From Caproiciproducens sp. CPB-2 (GTDB taxonomy: Bacteria > Bacillota > Clostridia > Oscillospirales > Acutalibacteraceae): a DNA stretch of 64,000 bases. Each line of letters begins with the position of its first letter. The stretch's first letter is position 1. The notes beneath the pieces were generated by a model. It made no database searches. It was not told where the DNA came from and worked only from the letters and a program-made list of their open reading frames with translations. The DNA lies in the NCBI RefSeq assembly GCF_036287215.1, contig NZ_CP142860.1, positions 62,001 to 126,000 of the forward strand, given 5' to 3'. The translations under genes were made by a program, and so were the position numbers. This document shows, in pieces, positions 16,159 through 23,885 of this stretch.

Positions 16159-17373
16159 ATGCAGCAAAACTGGAAAAAGAATACGGTTCTGTTTCTGACA
16201 AGTCAGACGGTTTCTCTGTTCGGTTCGTCCCTGGTTCAGTATGCCATCATGTGGTATATTACCCTGCAGACCAAGTCGGGCGTGATGATGATGATCTCCA
16301 TCCTCTGCGGCTTTATCCCTACCTTTCTGCTTTCGCCCTTTGCGGGCGTCTGGGCGGACCGCTACGACCGGAAAATCCTGATTGCCCTGTCGGATTCCGT
16401 GATCGCGCTGTCGACGCTGGCCATGGCGGTTCTGTTCCTTCTGGGGTACAAGGCCATGTGGCTGCTTTTTGTCATATCGGCCGTGCGCGCGCTGGGCTCC
16501 GCGGTGCAGACGCCGTGTGTGGGCGCGTTTCTGCCGCAGCTGGTGCCGGTGGAAAAGCTTACCGCGGTCAACGGGATCAACTCGAGCATTCAGTCCGCCA
16601 TCCTGCTGCTTTCCCCCATCGCCAGCGGCGCGCTGATGTCGGCGGCGCCGATCGAGACCATCTTTTTTATCGATGTGGGGACCGCCGCAATCGGTGTTTT
16701 TACGCTGCTTTTCTTCCTTCGCGTCCCTGCCCGGGCGGGCGGCGCGGCGCCGGAAAGCTCCGGCTATTTCGAGGGGCTGAGGCTGGGATTTTCCTATATC
16801 GGCACACACCCGTACCTGAAACGGTTCTTTCTGTTCTTTGCCCTCTTCACCTTTCTGGCGGCCCCGGCGGCTTTTCTGACCCCGCTGCAGGTCACGCGCA
16901 GCTTCGGCGAAGAGGTCTGGTACCTGACCGCGATCGAAATCGCCTTTTCCCTCGGGATGATGCTGGGCGGACTCCTGATGGCCTGCTGGGGCGGTTTTCA
17001 AAACCGCGTGCACACCATGGCGCTTTCCAGCTTTCTGATCGGCGTCGGGGTGTTTCTGCTGGGCGTTGTCGCCGATTTTTGGGTCTATCTGGCGCTGATG
17101 GGGCTTGTCGGATTCGTCATGCCCGTTTTCAACACGCCCTCCACCGTCCTGCTTCAGGAAAAGGTGGAGCCGGATTACCTTGGCCGCGTGTTCGGCGTGC
17201 TGACCATGATTACCAGCATGAGCATGCCTTTGGGAATGCTTTTGTTCGGCCCCATGTCCGACTGGATTAAAATCGAATGGATGCTGGTTGCGACCGGGGT
17301 GCTGATTTTTGTGGAAGGACTGTTCCTGATTTTCAGCAAAAAGCTTGTGGAGGCCGGGAAAAAGCCGGTCTGA
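16159..17373 (+). CDS. MFS efflux protein of the MFS_3/MefA-EntS type
   Basis: A 404-residue transporter with about 12 hydrophobic helices. It begins with the family-typical NTVLFLTSQTVSLFGSSLVQ and has PFAGVWADRYDRKILIALSD as its loop 2-3 motif. This subgroup includes macrolide efflux (Mef) and siderophore exporters (EntS), driven by the proton gradient. The conserved VNGINSSIQS and the C-terminal IEGLFLIFSKK-like end are as in relatives. It has its own promoter and a strong downstream terminator, so it is probably a single-gene unit. Macrolide resistance is not implied, since substrates of this subgroup vary widely. Confidence 0.85.
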   Translation: MQQNWKKNTVLFLTSQTVSLFGSSLVQYAIMWYITLQTKSGVMMMISILCGFIPTFLLSPFAGVWADRYDRKILIALSDSVIALSTLAMAVLFLLGYKAMWLLFVISAVRALGSAVQTPCVGAFLPQLVPVEKLTAVNGINSSIQSAILLLSPIASGALMSAAPIETIFFIDVGTAAIGVFTLLFFLRVPARAGGAAPESSGYFEGLRLGFSYIGTHPYLKRFFLFFALFTFLAAPAAFLTPLQVTRSFGEEVWYLTAIEIAFSLGMMLGGLLMACWGGFQNRVHTMALSSFLIGVGVFLLGVVADFWVYLALMGLVGFVMPVFNTPSTVLLQEKVEPDYLGRVFGVLTMITSMSMPLGMLLFGPMSDWIKIEWMLVATGVLIFVEGLFLIFSKKLVEAGKKPV

Positions 17374-17395
17374 ACGGACAACAGGACACCATTAT

Positions 17396-17430
17396 AAAAG
17401 CGCATATCCTCAAACGGGATATGCGCTTTT
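17396..17430 (+). terminator. Intrinsic terminator after second MFS gene
   Basis: AAAAGCGCATATCC and its complement GGATATGCGCTTTT form a perfect 14-bp stem with a 7-base loop, ending in a T-run. Confidence 0.85.
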
Positions 17431-17519
17431 TCCTGCCCCGAACGGGTGAAAATTGCTGATTTTCCGGGGCCTGGGAAGCACGTGAATGAATATTTTTACC
17501 AAAAAACCGCCGTATGCAT

Positions 17520-17549
17520 TTGACAAAATTAATGATTTTATGATATTAT
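17520..17549 (+). promoter_or_regulatory. Sigma-A promoter of the opuC operon
   Basis: TTGACA (17520-17525), an 18-base spacer, and TATTAT (17544-17549), in AT-rich DNA 75 bases before the first opuC gene. Confidence 0.7.
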
Positions 17550-17557
17550 AGAAATCT

Positions 17558-17593
17558 AAGAAACAATCTATAAAAAATATGAAGTTGTTTCTT
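17558..17593 (+). promoter_or_regulatory. Inverted repeat in the opuC leader, candidate BusR-type operator
   Basis: AAGAAACAA (17558-17566) and TTGTTTCTT (17585-17593) are perfect 9-bp inverted repeats 18 bases apart, straddling the predicted transcription start of opuC. They could be an operator for the BusR-like protein encoded at the far end of the cluster, or form an RNA hairpin. Confidence 0.45.
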
Positions 17594-17624
17594 GTCGGAT
17601 TATGGGCAGAAAAGGAGGGCATTT

Positions 17625-18746
17625 ATGATTGAATATAAAAATGTCAGTAAGTCTTATGGAAAACAAAAAGTTGTGAAAGAGTTGAATTTAAAAATACCCG
17701 ACGGTGAGTTTGTCGTGCTGATCGGCCCTTCCGGCTGCGGAAAAACGACAACGCTGAAAATGCTGAACCGCCTGATCGAGATGGACTCGGGCAGCATCAG
17801 CATCGACGGAAAGAATATTATGGAGATGAATCCCGAAAAGCTGCGCAGCCGCATCGGGTACGTCATCCAGCAGATCGGGCTTTTCCCGAACATGACGGTG
17901 GAGGAGAACATCTGCGTGGTGCCGCGCCTGCTGAAATGGGACAAGGAAAAAAGCCGCCAAAGGGCGAAAGAGCTTCTGGAGATGGTCAATATGCCGTATG
18001 AAACCTATGCTCATAAATATCCGAATGAAATGAGCGGCGGCCAGCAGCAGAGAATCGGCGTGCTTCGCGCGCTGGCGGCGGAGCCGCCCATTATCCTGAT
18101 GGATGAGCCTTTCGGCGCGTTGGACCCGATTACGAGGGATTCCCTTCAGGATGAGGTCAAGTCCCTGCAGCAGCGTCTGGGAAAGACCGTCATCTTTGTT
18201 ACGCACGACATGGACGAGGCGCTGAAAATGGCGGACACGGTCGTGTTTATGAGCGAGGGCCGGATTTTACAGACGGATTCCCCCGAGGGAATTCTCCGCG
18301 CGCCCGCCAACGACACCGTGCGGGAATTTATGGGCAAGCATGTACATAATTTCTCGCAGAACCAGCTGGCGTGCTCCGACCTGATGAAAACCAACGTGGC
18401 AAAGGTCACGCAGGACAAAAAGACGCTGGAATGCGTCAATATCATGAGCCGCAGGGAGATCGACTCCCTTGTTGTGGTGGACCGGGAGGAACGCTATATC
18501 GGCGTTCTGCTGATTGAAACCGTCAACGAGCGCGGCAAAGCGGGCGACACCATCAGGGACCTGATTACGGCGGACTTCCCGACCGTTGCGCCGGACACCC
18601 CCGCGAAAACCGCTTTCGATATCATCAGCAGCCAGCGGGCGGAATATGTCGTCGTGCTGACGGAGGACAAAAAAGTGGCCGGCATCATTACAAAAACCAG
18701 CATGTCAAAAGCTTTGGCAAGCGTTGTTTGGGGGGATGGGCAATGA
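17625..18746 (+). CDS. opuCA: Osmoprotectant ABC transporter ATP-binding protein with CBS domains
   Basis: A 373-residue ATPase of the ProV/OpuCA family that energises uptake of glycine betaine, carnitine or choline-like solutes. Walker A is GPSGCGKTTTLKMLN, the signature MSGGQQQRIGVLRAL, and Walker B ILMDEPFGALDP. The C-terminal 110 or so residues contain two CBS motifs (SDLMKTNVAKVTQD onward and ADFPTVAPDTPAKTAF onward), which in relatives sense ionic strength or cyclic di-AMP. ATG 17625 is preceded by AAAAGGAGGG. The stop codon overlaps the next start (ATGA), so the operon is tightly coupled. Confidence 0.93.
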   Translation: MIEYKNVSKSYGKQKVVKELNLKIPDGEFVVLIGPSGCGKTTTLKMLNRLIEMDSGSISIDGKNIMEMNPEKLRSRIGYVIQQIGLFPNMTVEENICVVPRLLKWDKEKSRQRAKELLEMVNMPYETYAHKYPNEMSGGQQQRIGVLRALAAEPPIILMDEPFGALDPITRDSLQDEVKSLQQRLGKTVIFVTHDMDEALKMADTVVFMSEGRILQTDSPEGILRAPANDTVREFMGKHVHNFSQNQLACSDLMKTNVAKVTQDKKTLECVNIMSRREIDSLVVVDREERYIGVLLIETVNERGKAGDTIRDLITADFPTVAPDTPAKTAFDIISSQRAEYVVVLTEDKKVAGIITKTSMSKALASVVWGDGQ

Positions 18747-19381
18747 GTGATTTCTTCCGTCTTTACGGGGATAAACTGCTTGGCGCTATCACGACCCATC
18801 TGGTCTATGTCCTGATTTCCGTTTTCATCGGATTTGTCATCGCCCTGTTTCTGGGAATCCTGCTTTCCAGAGCCCCGAAAATATCCAAATTTGTTCTGCC
18901 GGTCCTTTCCGTGGTGCAGACGATCCCCGGCATCGTGTTTATCGGCATCCTGTTCCTGTATCTCGGGATGGTGCCCGCCACCGTGCTGGCCGCGCTCTCC
19001 ATTTACGCGATCTTCCCGGTGCTGAAAAACACCTATACCGGACTGATCGGCGTTTCGGAGCAGTATAAGGAAGCGGCAAGGGGCTGCGGGATGTCCCCGC
19101 TGCAGTCGCTGCTGTGGGTGGAGCTGCCGCTGGCGCTTCCCGCCATCATCGGCGGGCTGCGGATGTCCACCGTCTATATTGTAAGCTGGGCGGTGCTGGC
19201 CTCCATGATCGGCCTGGGCGGCCTGGGAGACTTCATCTATATCGGCGTCAGCACGAACAACAACACGCTGATTATCGCGGGCGCGATTCCGGCCGCCATC
19301 CTCGCGGTGGGGCTGGGCCTTTTGATCGACTATTTCCAGAAGAAAGCCGTGCCGAAAGGATTAAGGGGGGATGTCAAGTGA
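18743..19381 (+). CDS. opuCB: Osmoprotectant ABC transporter permease
   Basis: A 212-residue membrane protein with about five to six hydrophobic helices and the binding-protein-dependent transport signature, here EQYKEAARGCGMSPLQSLLWVELPLALPAII, which docks onto the ATPase. It belongs to the OpuCB/OpuBB family. It overlaps opuCA by four bases at its start and the second permease by four bases at its end. Together with the next gene it would form the heterodimeric channel through the membrane. Confidence 0.92.
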   Translation: MSDFFRLYGDKLLGAITTHLVYVLISVFIGFVIALFLGILLSRAPKISKFVLPVLSVVQTIPGIVFIGILFLYLGMVPATVLAALSIYAIFPVLKNTYTGLIGVSEQYKEAARGCGMSPLQSLLWVELPLALPAIIGGLRMSTVYIVSWAVLASMIGLGGLGDFIYIGVSTNNNTLIIAGAIPAAILAVGLGLLIDYFQKKAVPKGLRGDVK

Positions 19382-19989
19382 GCGCGACGATGATTTTTGA
19401 ACATCTTTACATTGTGCTGCTTTCGGTGCTTTTCACCGTTCTTCTCGGCCTGCCGCTCGGCGTGCTGGCCTATATGAAAAAGCCGGTGCGCTCCGTGGTG
19501 CTGTGGGCCGTGGATATCCTGCAGACCATCCCGGCGCTGGCGCTGCTCGGAATCATTATGGTTTTTCTGGGCGCGGGCAAGCCGACGGTCATCATCGGCC
19601 TGGTGCTGTATTCCCTGCTGCCGGTCGTGCACAACACCTACCTCGGCCTCAGCAATATTGAGCCCGCCATCAAAGAGGCCGCCGACGGCATGGGCATGAG
19701 CCGGACTTACCGGCTGCTCCATGTGGAAATCCCCATCGCCTTCCCGGTCATCTTCACGGGGATCCGGATCGCCACCGTCACCTCCATCGGCGTGGCCGTG
19801 TTCGCTACGTTCGTGGGAGGCGGCGGGCTCGGCTCCGTCATCTACCGCGGCATCCATATTCAGAACATGCAGCTGATCCTGTTTGGGACGCTGTCGCTGA
19901 TGGGGATGGCCGTGCTGTTCGACGGCGTGATGGCCTACATTGAAAAACGGCTGTACCGCCACAGGACCGTAAAAAGCGACACACAGTAA
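19378..19989 (+). CDS. opuCD: Osmoprotectant ABC transporter permease, second subunit
   Basis: A 203-residue permease starting at a GTG that overlaps the previous stop codon (GTGA), with GGGGGG upstream. Five or so hydrophobic helices and the loop IKEAADGMGMSRTYRLLHVEIP identify the family. It pairs with the preceding permease. The gene order ATPase, permease, permease, binding protein differs from Bacillus opuC (CA, CB, CC, CD), where the binding protein lies between the permeases, so the letter assignment is by function only. Confidence 0.92.
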   Translation: MSATMIFEHLYIVLLSVLFTVLLGLPLGVLAYMKKPVRSVVLWAVDILQTIPALALLGIIMVFLGAGKPTVIIGLVLYSLLPVVHNTYLGLSNIEPAIKEAADGMGMSRTYRLLHVEIPIAFPVIFTGIRIATVTSIGVAVFATFVGGGGLGSVIYRGIHIQNMQLILFGTLSLMGMAVLFDGVMAYIEKRLYRHRTVKSDTQ

Positions 19990-20041
19990 TCGTGTGTTTT
20001 CGTCGACAGTAATATCAATAATAGAAAAGAGGGAGAAAGTT

Positions 20042-20956
20042 ATGAAAAAAGTGATTGCCGTTATAATGTGCCTGGTTTTGGCGCTTTCCGCCGCGGGATG
20101 CGGCTCGGGCAAGAGCAGCGGGGACGAAATCGTCATTATGGACGGTCAGTTTTCCGAAATGAAGCTGATTCACCAGATGGTGAAAATGCTGGTGGAGCAG
20201 GACACCGGCGCCAAGGTCGTCATTAAGGACGAGGTCTCCCCCGTCAACGGCTTCAACGAGCTGGTCAAGGGCAACTGCGACCTGATGAACAGCTACGACG
20301 GCACCTTGCTGACCACCTATCTGAAGCTGGACACAAAGGATATCCCCGAGGGGAAGACCCTGTACGATTTTGTCAACGAAACCGCGCTGAAGGAGAAGAA
20401 GGTCTATCTTTTGGATAAGCTCGGAATCAACAACACCTACGCGATCGCCGTTCCGCAGAAGATCGCGGACCAGTACAAGCTGGAAACCATCAGCGACCTT
20501 GTGCCGGTGGCCGGCAAGCTGGTGTTCGGTGCGGAGCATGAGTTTTTCAGCGAAGAGGGCAGCATGAAATTCAACCCGTTCGTCAAATTCTACGGGCTGA
20601 ATTTTAAGGAAAGCAAGCCGGTCGACCTGGGGCTGAAGTATTCCGCGGTGGAAAACGGGAACATCGACGTGACCGAGGTTTACGCCACCGACGGCCTGAA
20701 CAAAAAGGCTCAGCTGAAAGTGCTGAAGGACGACAGAAGCTTCTTCCCGGAATACAACGGCGCGCTGCTCGTCCGCTCGGACCTGTTCGAGCGCTTCGAG
20801 AAAACGGCGCCCAACCTCAAAGAGACCCTGAACAAGCTCGGCGGAATCTTTGACAACGAGACCATGGTCAACCTGACCTACGCGGTCGACGTGGAAGGCA
20901 GGACCGTACCGGAGGTCGCAAAACAGTTCCTTCAGGAAAAGGGGCTGCTCAAGTAA
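20042..20956 (+). CDS. opuCC: Osmoprotectant-binding lipoprotein of the OpuC/ProX family
   Basis: A 304-residue substrate-binding protein. The N-terminus is a lipoprotein signal (KKVIAVIMCLVLALSAAGC), with acylation expected at Cys20. The mature part has the OpuAC fold: VIMDGQFSEMKLIHQMV, a MNSYDGTLLTTYL segment and VTEVYATDGLNKK, regions that carry the ligand-contacting residues in relatives. It captures quaternary ammonium solutes outside the membrane and hands them to the two permeases. GAGGGAGAAAGTT precedes the ATG. A terminator follows, so this ends the operon. Confidence 0.92.
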   Translation: MKKVIAVIMCLVLALSAAGCGSGKSSGDEIVIMDGQFSEMKLIHQMVKMLVEQDTGAKVVIKDEVSPVNGFNELVKGNCDLMNSYDGTLLTTYLKLDTKDIPEGKTLYDFVNETALKEKKVYLLDKLGINNTYAIAVPQKIADQYKLETISDLVPVAGKLVFGAEHEFFSEEGSMKFNPFVKFYGLNFKESKPVDLGLKYSAVENGNIDVTEVYATDGLNKKAQLKVLKDDRSFFPEYNGALLVRSDLFERFEKTAPNLKETLNKLGGIFDNETMVNLTYAVDVEGRTVPEVAKQFLQEKGLLK

Positions 20957-20989
20957 TTCAGACGGTATCCCCAATCACAAGAGGATAAA

Positions 20990-21036
20990 AAGAGACCCGG
21001 ACCGGCGCTGTGAAACGCTTTTCCGGGTCTTTGTAT
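20990..21036. terminator. Terminator between opuC operon and convergent regulator
   Basis: AGACCCGGA (20993-21001) pairs with TCCGGGTCT (21022-21030); a T-rich stretch follows on the plus strand. It separates two convergent genes and could act for both. Confidence 0.7.
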
Positions 21037-21045
21037 TTTGTTTTG

Positions 21046-21681
21046 TCATTCCTCGTCCGGGTAAAGAAAGCTTTTCACCCGGTCCTGGCAGTTGTCTTCG
21101 CCGCAGTAATACAGCACGTCGTGCTTCTGCAGAATCGCGTAGGGGCCGGGGGACATCATCAGCGTGCTGTTGCGCTTGATGGCGATGATGGTCGCCGCCG
21201 TGTGGTGCCAGAAATTCAGTTCGGACAGGGACTTGTCGAGCAGGGGCGTTTTGTCCGTAATTTCGATTTCAAACGGAATAAACGGATTGATGGACTGGAA
21301 GCGCTCCGTCCGGTCTATGATGCTGGAAATGGATTTCAGCAGAAATTTCGTCTCTTTTCTCTGCCGCTCGACGCTGCTTAGAATATCCTTTTTCAGGTCG
21401 TTCAGCGACTGGATGTCATTGTACTGGTGAACAAATTTTACGGCGTTGTCATACGATTTGATAATCACGCCGCTGCCCTTGGTCACGTCTACGATTTCCA
21501 GGTCGGACAGTACGCAGATGGCGCGCCGTGCGGTTTCGGAAGAAACGTTGTACTGGCTTGCAAGGTACGATCTCGCGTATATTTTTTCTCCTATGCGGTA
21601 ACGGTTGTCCACAATCTTTGCCGCAATGTCGGCGGCAATCTTCTGGTAAACCGGTGCCGCCACTTTAATGGTGTCCTCCAT
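21046..21681 (-). CDS. BusR-like GntR regulator with C-terminal RCK_C (TrkA_C) domain
   Basis: A 211-residue regulator with three parts. Residues 1-70 form a GntR winged helix (VYQKIAADIAAKIVDNRY, then ASQYNVSSETARRAICVLSDL). Residues 75-125 are a helical linker. The last 80 or so residues form an RCK_C domain (EIEITDKTPLLDKSLSELNF...HDVLYYCGEDN). This architecture is that of BusR, which in lactic acid bacteria binds cyclic di-AMP and represses the BusA betaine importer. Its position beside opuC supports the same job here. ATG 21681 follows AGGTG; a GTG lies three codons upstream. Confidence 0.87.
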   Translation of the reverse strand: MEDTIKVAAPVYQKIAADIAAKIVDNRYRIGEKIYARSYLASQYNVSSETARRAICVLSDLEIVDVTKGSGVIIKSYDNAVKFVHQYNDIQSLNDLKKDILSSVERQRKETKFLLKSISSIIDRTERFQSINPFIPFEIEITDKTPLLDKSLSELNFWHHTAATIIAIKRNSTLMMSPGPYAILQKHDVLYYCGEDNCQDRVKSFLYPDEE

Positions 21682-21810
21682 AAACCTCACCTATCCTGTG
21701 AAAATACCTTTCTGTTTTTACGTTCAAAAGCACTTCCGCATTAACAACGGAGGTGCTTTTTTCTTTATTTCTATCATATCACAATCGCGCGGCGCCGACA
21801 ACTGGAAAAA

Positions 21811-22785
21811 TCAAAGGGAACTGAACCGGATTCCGGCCTGACGGCGGCCCTGCTCCAGCAGCCCGGTACAGCAGCGCATGCGTTCGCAGGCGCATGCGTA
21901 CGCGGCCTCGTCCCGCTCCGTAAGAATGCGGGCGAGCGCCTTCTGCTGACAGAACATGGAGGATTTGCGCTCCGTGGAAAGCAGCTCCTCTCCGCCGCCG
22001 CGGGTGTAAAGCCGGATCCTGTCCAGAGAGGTGGGCCCCTCCAGCGTCACGGTGCCGTTTTCGCCCTGAATCTCGCTTGCCGACCGGCTGGCGGAGATTT
22101 TGGAGGCGCTGAGCACGGCGCAAAAGCCGTCGTACTTTAGAATCTGGGTGCAGACTCCGTCCACCCCGCTTTCGAGCAGACTGGCGGTGCAGGTGCTGCT
22201 TTTCGGCGCGCCGAAAAGGGCGGCGCAGAGGTAAAGATTGTAGATGCCGAGGTCGGCCAGCGCGCCGCCGTCGTATTCCGCGCTGAAAACAGGCGGGTCC
22301 TTTCCTTCTTTATACGCGTCGTACTTGGAGGAATATTTCATATAGTTGAAATAGACGTAGTGAACGGGGGCGATTTTTTTGACCGCTTCCTTCAGGACGT
22401 CCAGATCGGGGTTGTAGATCGGGCGGATCGCTTCCAGCAGGTACACATTGTTTTTTTTCGCGATGTCCAGCAGCTCTTCGAGCTGCGCCGAGGTCGCCAC
22501 CGCCGGCTTTTCCACAATCACATGCTTTCCGGCGGAAAGGCAGAGCTTTGCCTGCGGGAAATGCAGGCTGTTCGGGGACGCGATATAGACGGCGTCCAGC
22601 CCGGGGCAGCTTGCCAGGATTTCCAGTTCAGTAAATACATGGGGGATTTGGTACAGGGCCGCGTACTGAGCGCCGGTCTCCGCTTTGCGGGAATAGACCG
22701 CGTAAGGCTCGTAGCTTCCCGTTTCCACCGCGGCCTGTACGAACAGGCGGGAAATTTCCGAAGTGCCGATGATTCCTAATTTCAT
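21811..22785 (-). CDS. Gfo/Idh/MocA family NAD(P)-dependent oxidoreductase
   Basis: A 324-residue dehydrogenase. The N-terminal Rossmann fold starts MKLGIIGTSEISRLFVQAA, with GTSEIS as a variant of the GxGxxG loop. The conserved EKPA motif (VIVEKPAVAT, about residues 91-100) supplies the catalytic Lys, and ALADLGIYNLYLCAALFG (about 196-213) holds the usual active-site helix with its DxGxY/H pattern. Members oxidise or reduce sugars, inositols and similar polyols. ATG 22785 has AAAGGAA upstream. The gene seems to stand alone, and its substrate is unknown. Confidence 0.88.
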   Translation of the reverse strand: MKLGIIGTSEISRLFVQAAVETGSYEPYAVYSRKAETGAQYAALYQIPHVFTELEILASCPGLDAVYIASPNSLHFPQAKLCLSAGKHVIVEKPAVATSAQLEELLDIAKKNNVYLLEAIRPIYNPDLDVLKEAVKKIAPVHYVYFNYMKYSSKYDAYKEGKDPPVFSAEYDGGALADLGIYNLYLCAALFGAPKSSTCTASLLESGVDGVCTQILKYDGFCAVLSASKISASRSASEIQGENGTVTLEGPTSLDRIRLYTRGGGEELLSTERKSSMFCQQKALARILTERDEAAYACACERMRCCTGLLEQGRRQAGIRFSSL

Positions 22786-22994
22786 AAAGCAGTTCCTTTC
22801 CTGAGTATCCGGAATGTTGTTTAAGCTTAGTGTAGCATGGAACCGGCGGCTTTTCAAGCGGGACCGGGCGCATTTCAAAGCGGCGCCCGGCTTACCCGGA
22901 GGGAGAGAAGGACTCCCCCACGGCCCGGGCTATGTTAAACTCCCCCGCCATAAGCGGCGGCTCCTTCAAAAATGGGCCGGATACTTGTTTTTTC

Positions 22995-23023
22995 TTGAAC
23001 GGGGCCGTGCCGGGTGCTATAAT
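22995..23023 (+). promoter_or_regulatory. Sigma-A promoter of the NTF2-like gene
   Basis: TTGAAC (22995-23000), 17-base spacer and a perfect TATAAT (23018-23023). Its start point near 23030 rules out the longer upstream reading frame as coding sequence. Confidence 0.75.
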
Positions 23024-23071
23024 GCAGGTATAATGAACCGGCGGAAAAGCCGGACGACGGGAGTGGTTGCA

Positions 23072-23428
23072 GTGACGGTGATCGGCAGGTATTTTACCCA
23101 GCTGGATTTGGCGATGGAGGACGAAGGGGCCTTTTCCGGACTGGAAGGGCTGTTTTCGGAAAACGCTTCCCTGCGGCTGAAAGGGTACGACGAAATACGC
23201 GGGTGCGGAAAAATCAGGGAGTTTTTTCAGGCTCTCCTGGGCAAAAACAGGGAAATGAAGCATGTCTGGGAAATCGTCCCCGAACAGGGCGGGTTCCGGG
23301 TGCCGTGGGCTGCGGCCTGCGTCAGCAAAACCGGCGGCGTTTTCACCATGGAAGGGACGGACCACATTGTGCTGGATGCCGACGGGAAAATCCAAAGCCT
23401 TTTCCTTGGAATCGGCACGGAGGCTTAG
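23072..23428 (+). CDS. NTF2/SnoaL-like domain protein
   Basis: A 118-residue protein with the cone-shaped NTF2-like pattern: an initial helix (YFTQLDLAMEDEG), LEGLFSENASLRLKGYDEIRGCGKIREFFQALL, then strands ending VFTMEGTDHIVLDADGKIQSLFLGIG. Such folds are used for many enzymes and ligand-binding proteins, so no reaction is assigned. A GTG at 23072 with GGGAGTGG 5 bases upstream is preferred; an ATG at 23033 would sit almost at the transcription start. It forms a single-gene unit with its own promoter and terminator. Confidence 0.65.
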   Translation: MTVIGRYFTQLDLAMEDEGAFSGLEGLFSENASLRLKGYDEIRGCGKIREFFQALLGKNREMKHVWEIVPEQGGFRVPWAAACVSKTGGVFTMEGTDHIVLDADGKIQSLFLGIGTEA

Positions 23429-23430
23429 AA

Positions 23431-23466
23431 GAGGGCGGCCGGGGGACTCTTTCCCGCCGCCCTTTC
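23431..23466 (+). terminator. Terminator after NTF2-like gene
   Basis: AGGGCGGC (23432-23439) pairs with GCCGCCCT (23456-23463), followed by TTTC only two bases after the stop codon region. The T-run is short. Confidence 0.55.
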
Positions 23467-23559
23467 GCCGCCGCAGGGCACAAAAAAACGCCGTACACGG
23501 ATATTGAATCCATATACAACGTCGTCAAGCGCCCGCGGGTACAAAATCCCCTCTGTACA

Positions 23560-23693
23560 AAAAGGTAAAGAGGCGGTATAATAATATCCGCAGCGTGCCG
23601 ATTTTCGGTTGTTTATGGAGCTTGCTCTCCGTATGCAGGGGGCGGGGTGTTCCAGCACCCCGTTCCTGCGCTGCACTTTTATTTGTGCCTTGC
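23560..23693 (-). ncRNA. Candidate structured non-coding RNA of unknown class
   Basis: A strong minus-strand promoter (23728-23700) points into a 130-base stretch with no reading frame. Predicted helices on the minus strand: GCAC/GTGC around an A/U-rich loop (about 23686-23672), a long-range GCAGCG/CGCTGC closing helix (about 23676-23671 with 23595-23590), and inside it CAGG/CCTG capped by GGGGTG-CTGGAA-CACCCC, GGAG/CTCC, and CCGA/TCGG. A further hairpin GCGG/CCGC and T-rich DNA follow. It fits none of the common classes I compared (6S, SRP, tmRNA, T-box, common riboswitches). Strand is chosen from the better promoter; a weaker plus-strand promoter (TGTACA-17-TATAAT, 23554-23582) also exists. 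Confidence 0.4.
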
Positions 23694-23699
23694 AACTGA

Positions 23700-23728
23700 A
23701 TTATAGCGCGTTTTCTTTTCCAGTGCAA
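23700..23728 (-). promoter_or_regulatory. Sigma-A promoter reading into the candidate RNA
   Basis: On the minus strand, TTGCAC (23728-23723) and TATAAT (23705-23700) with a 17-base spacer. No open reading frame follows within 600 bases on that strand before the opposing gene is reached. Confidence 0.6.
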
Positions 23729-23765
23729 TAGAATTTGCTAAATTATATCATTTTATGGAAAATAA

Positions 23766-23885
23766 AGGGGTCGAACCCTTGCCTCCCTCTTAGAGGGATT
23801 TGTTTCGGGGTCCTCTAAAACCGATTTAACGGTAAGCTGACTGGAAGTGCCGCCGCAGGCGCGTCCCGACCGCATGGTCCGGGCC
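23766..23885. repeat. Intergenic repeat related to those at 43.4 and 49.6-50.1 kb
   Basis: Contains GACCGCATGGTC (23869-23880), also present at 43.43 kb (inverted) and 49.74 kb, the minus-strand string GCAAGGGTTCG that recurs at 50.09 kb, and a CCTCCCTCTTAGAGGGA hairpin like the CCTCCCTC...GAGGGAGG pieces at 43.53 kb. It abuts the 3' end of degV. Confidence 0.55.

Noticed and set aside
14775..17013. Long minus-strand frames opposite the two MFS genes (434 and 304 codons)
   Set aside because: They oppose clear membrane transporters and give Arg/His/Gln-rich translations with no motif.
19330..20974. Minus-strand frames of 268 and 319 codons opposite the opuC genes
   Set aside because: They cross gene boundaries of a clear operon, contain no motif and have no ribosome binding site.
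22814..23071. Upstream extension of the NTF2-like gene
   Set aside because: The promoter TTGAAC-17-TATAAT lies inside this stretch, so it would not be in the mRNA.
23760..23830. A tRNA-like string (GGGTTCGACCCC on the minus strand)
   Set aside because: No acceptor, D or anticodon arm can be built around it. The same string recurs in the 50.1 kb repeat, so it is part of the dispersed repeat.
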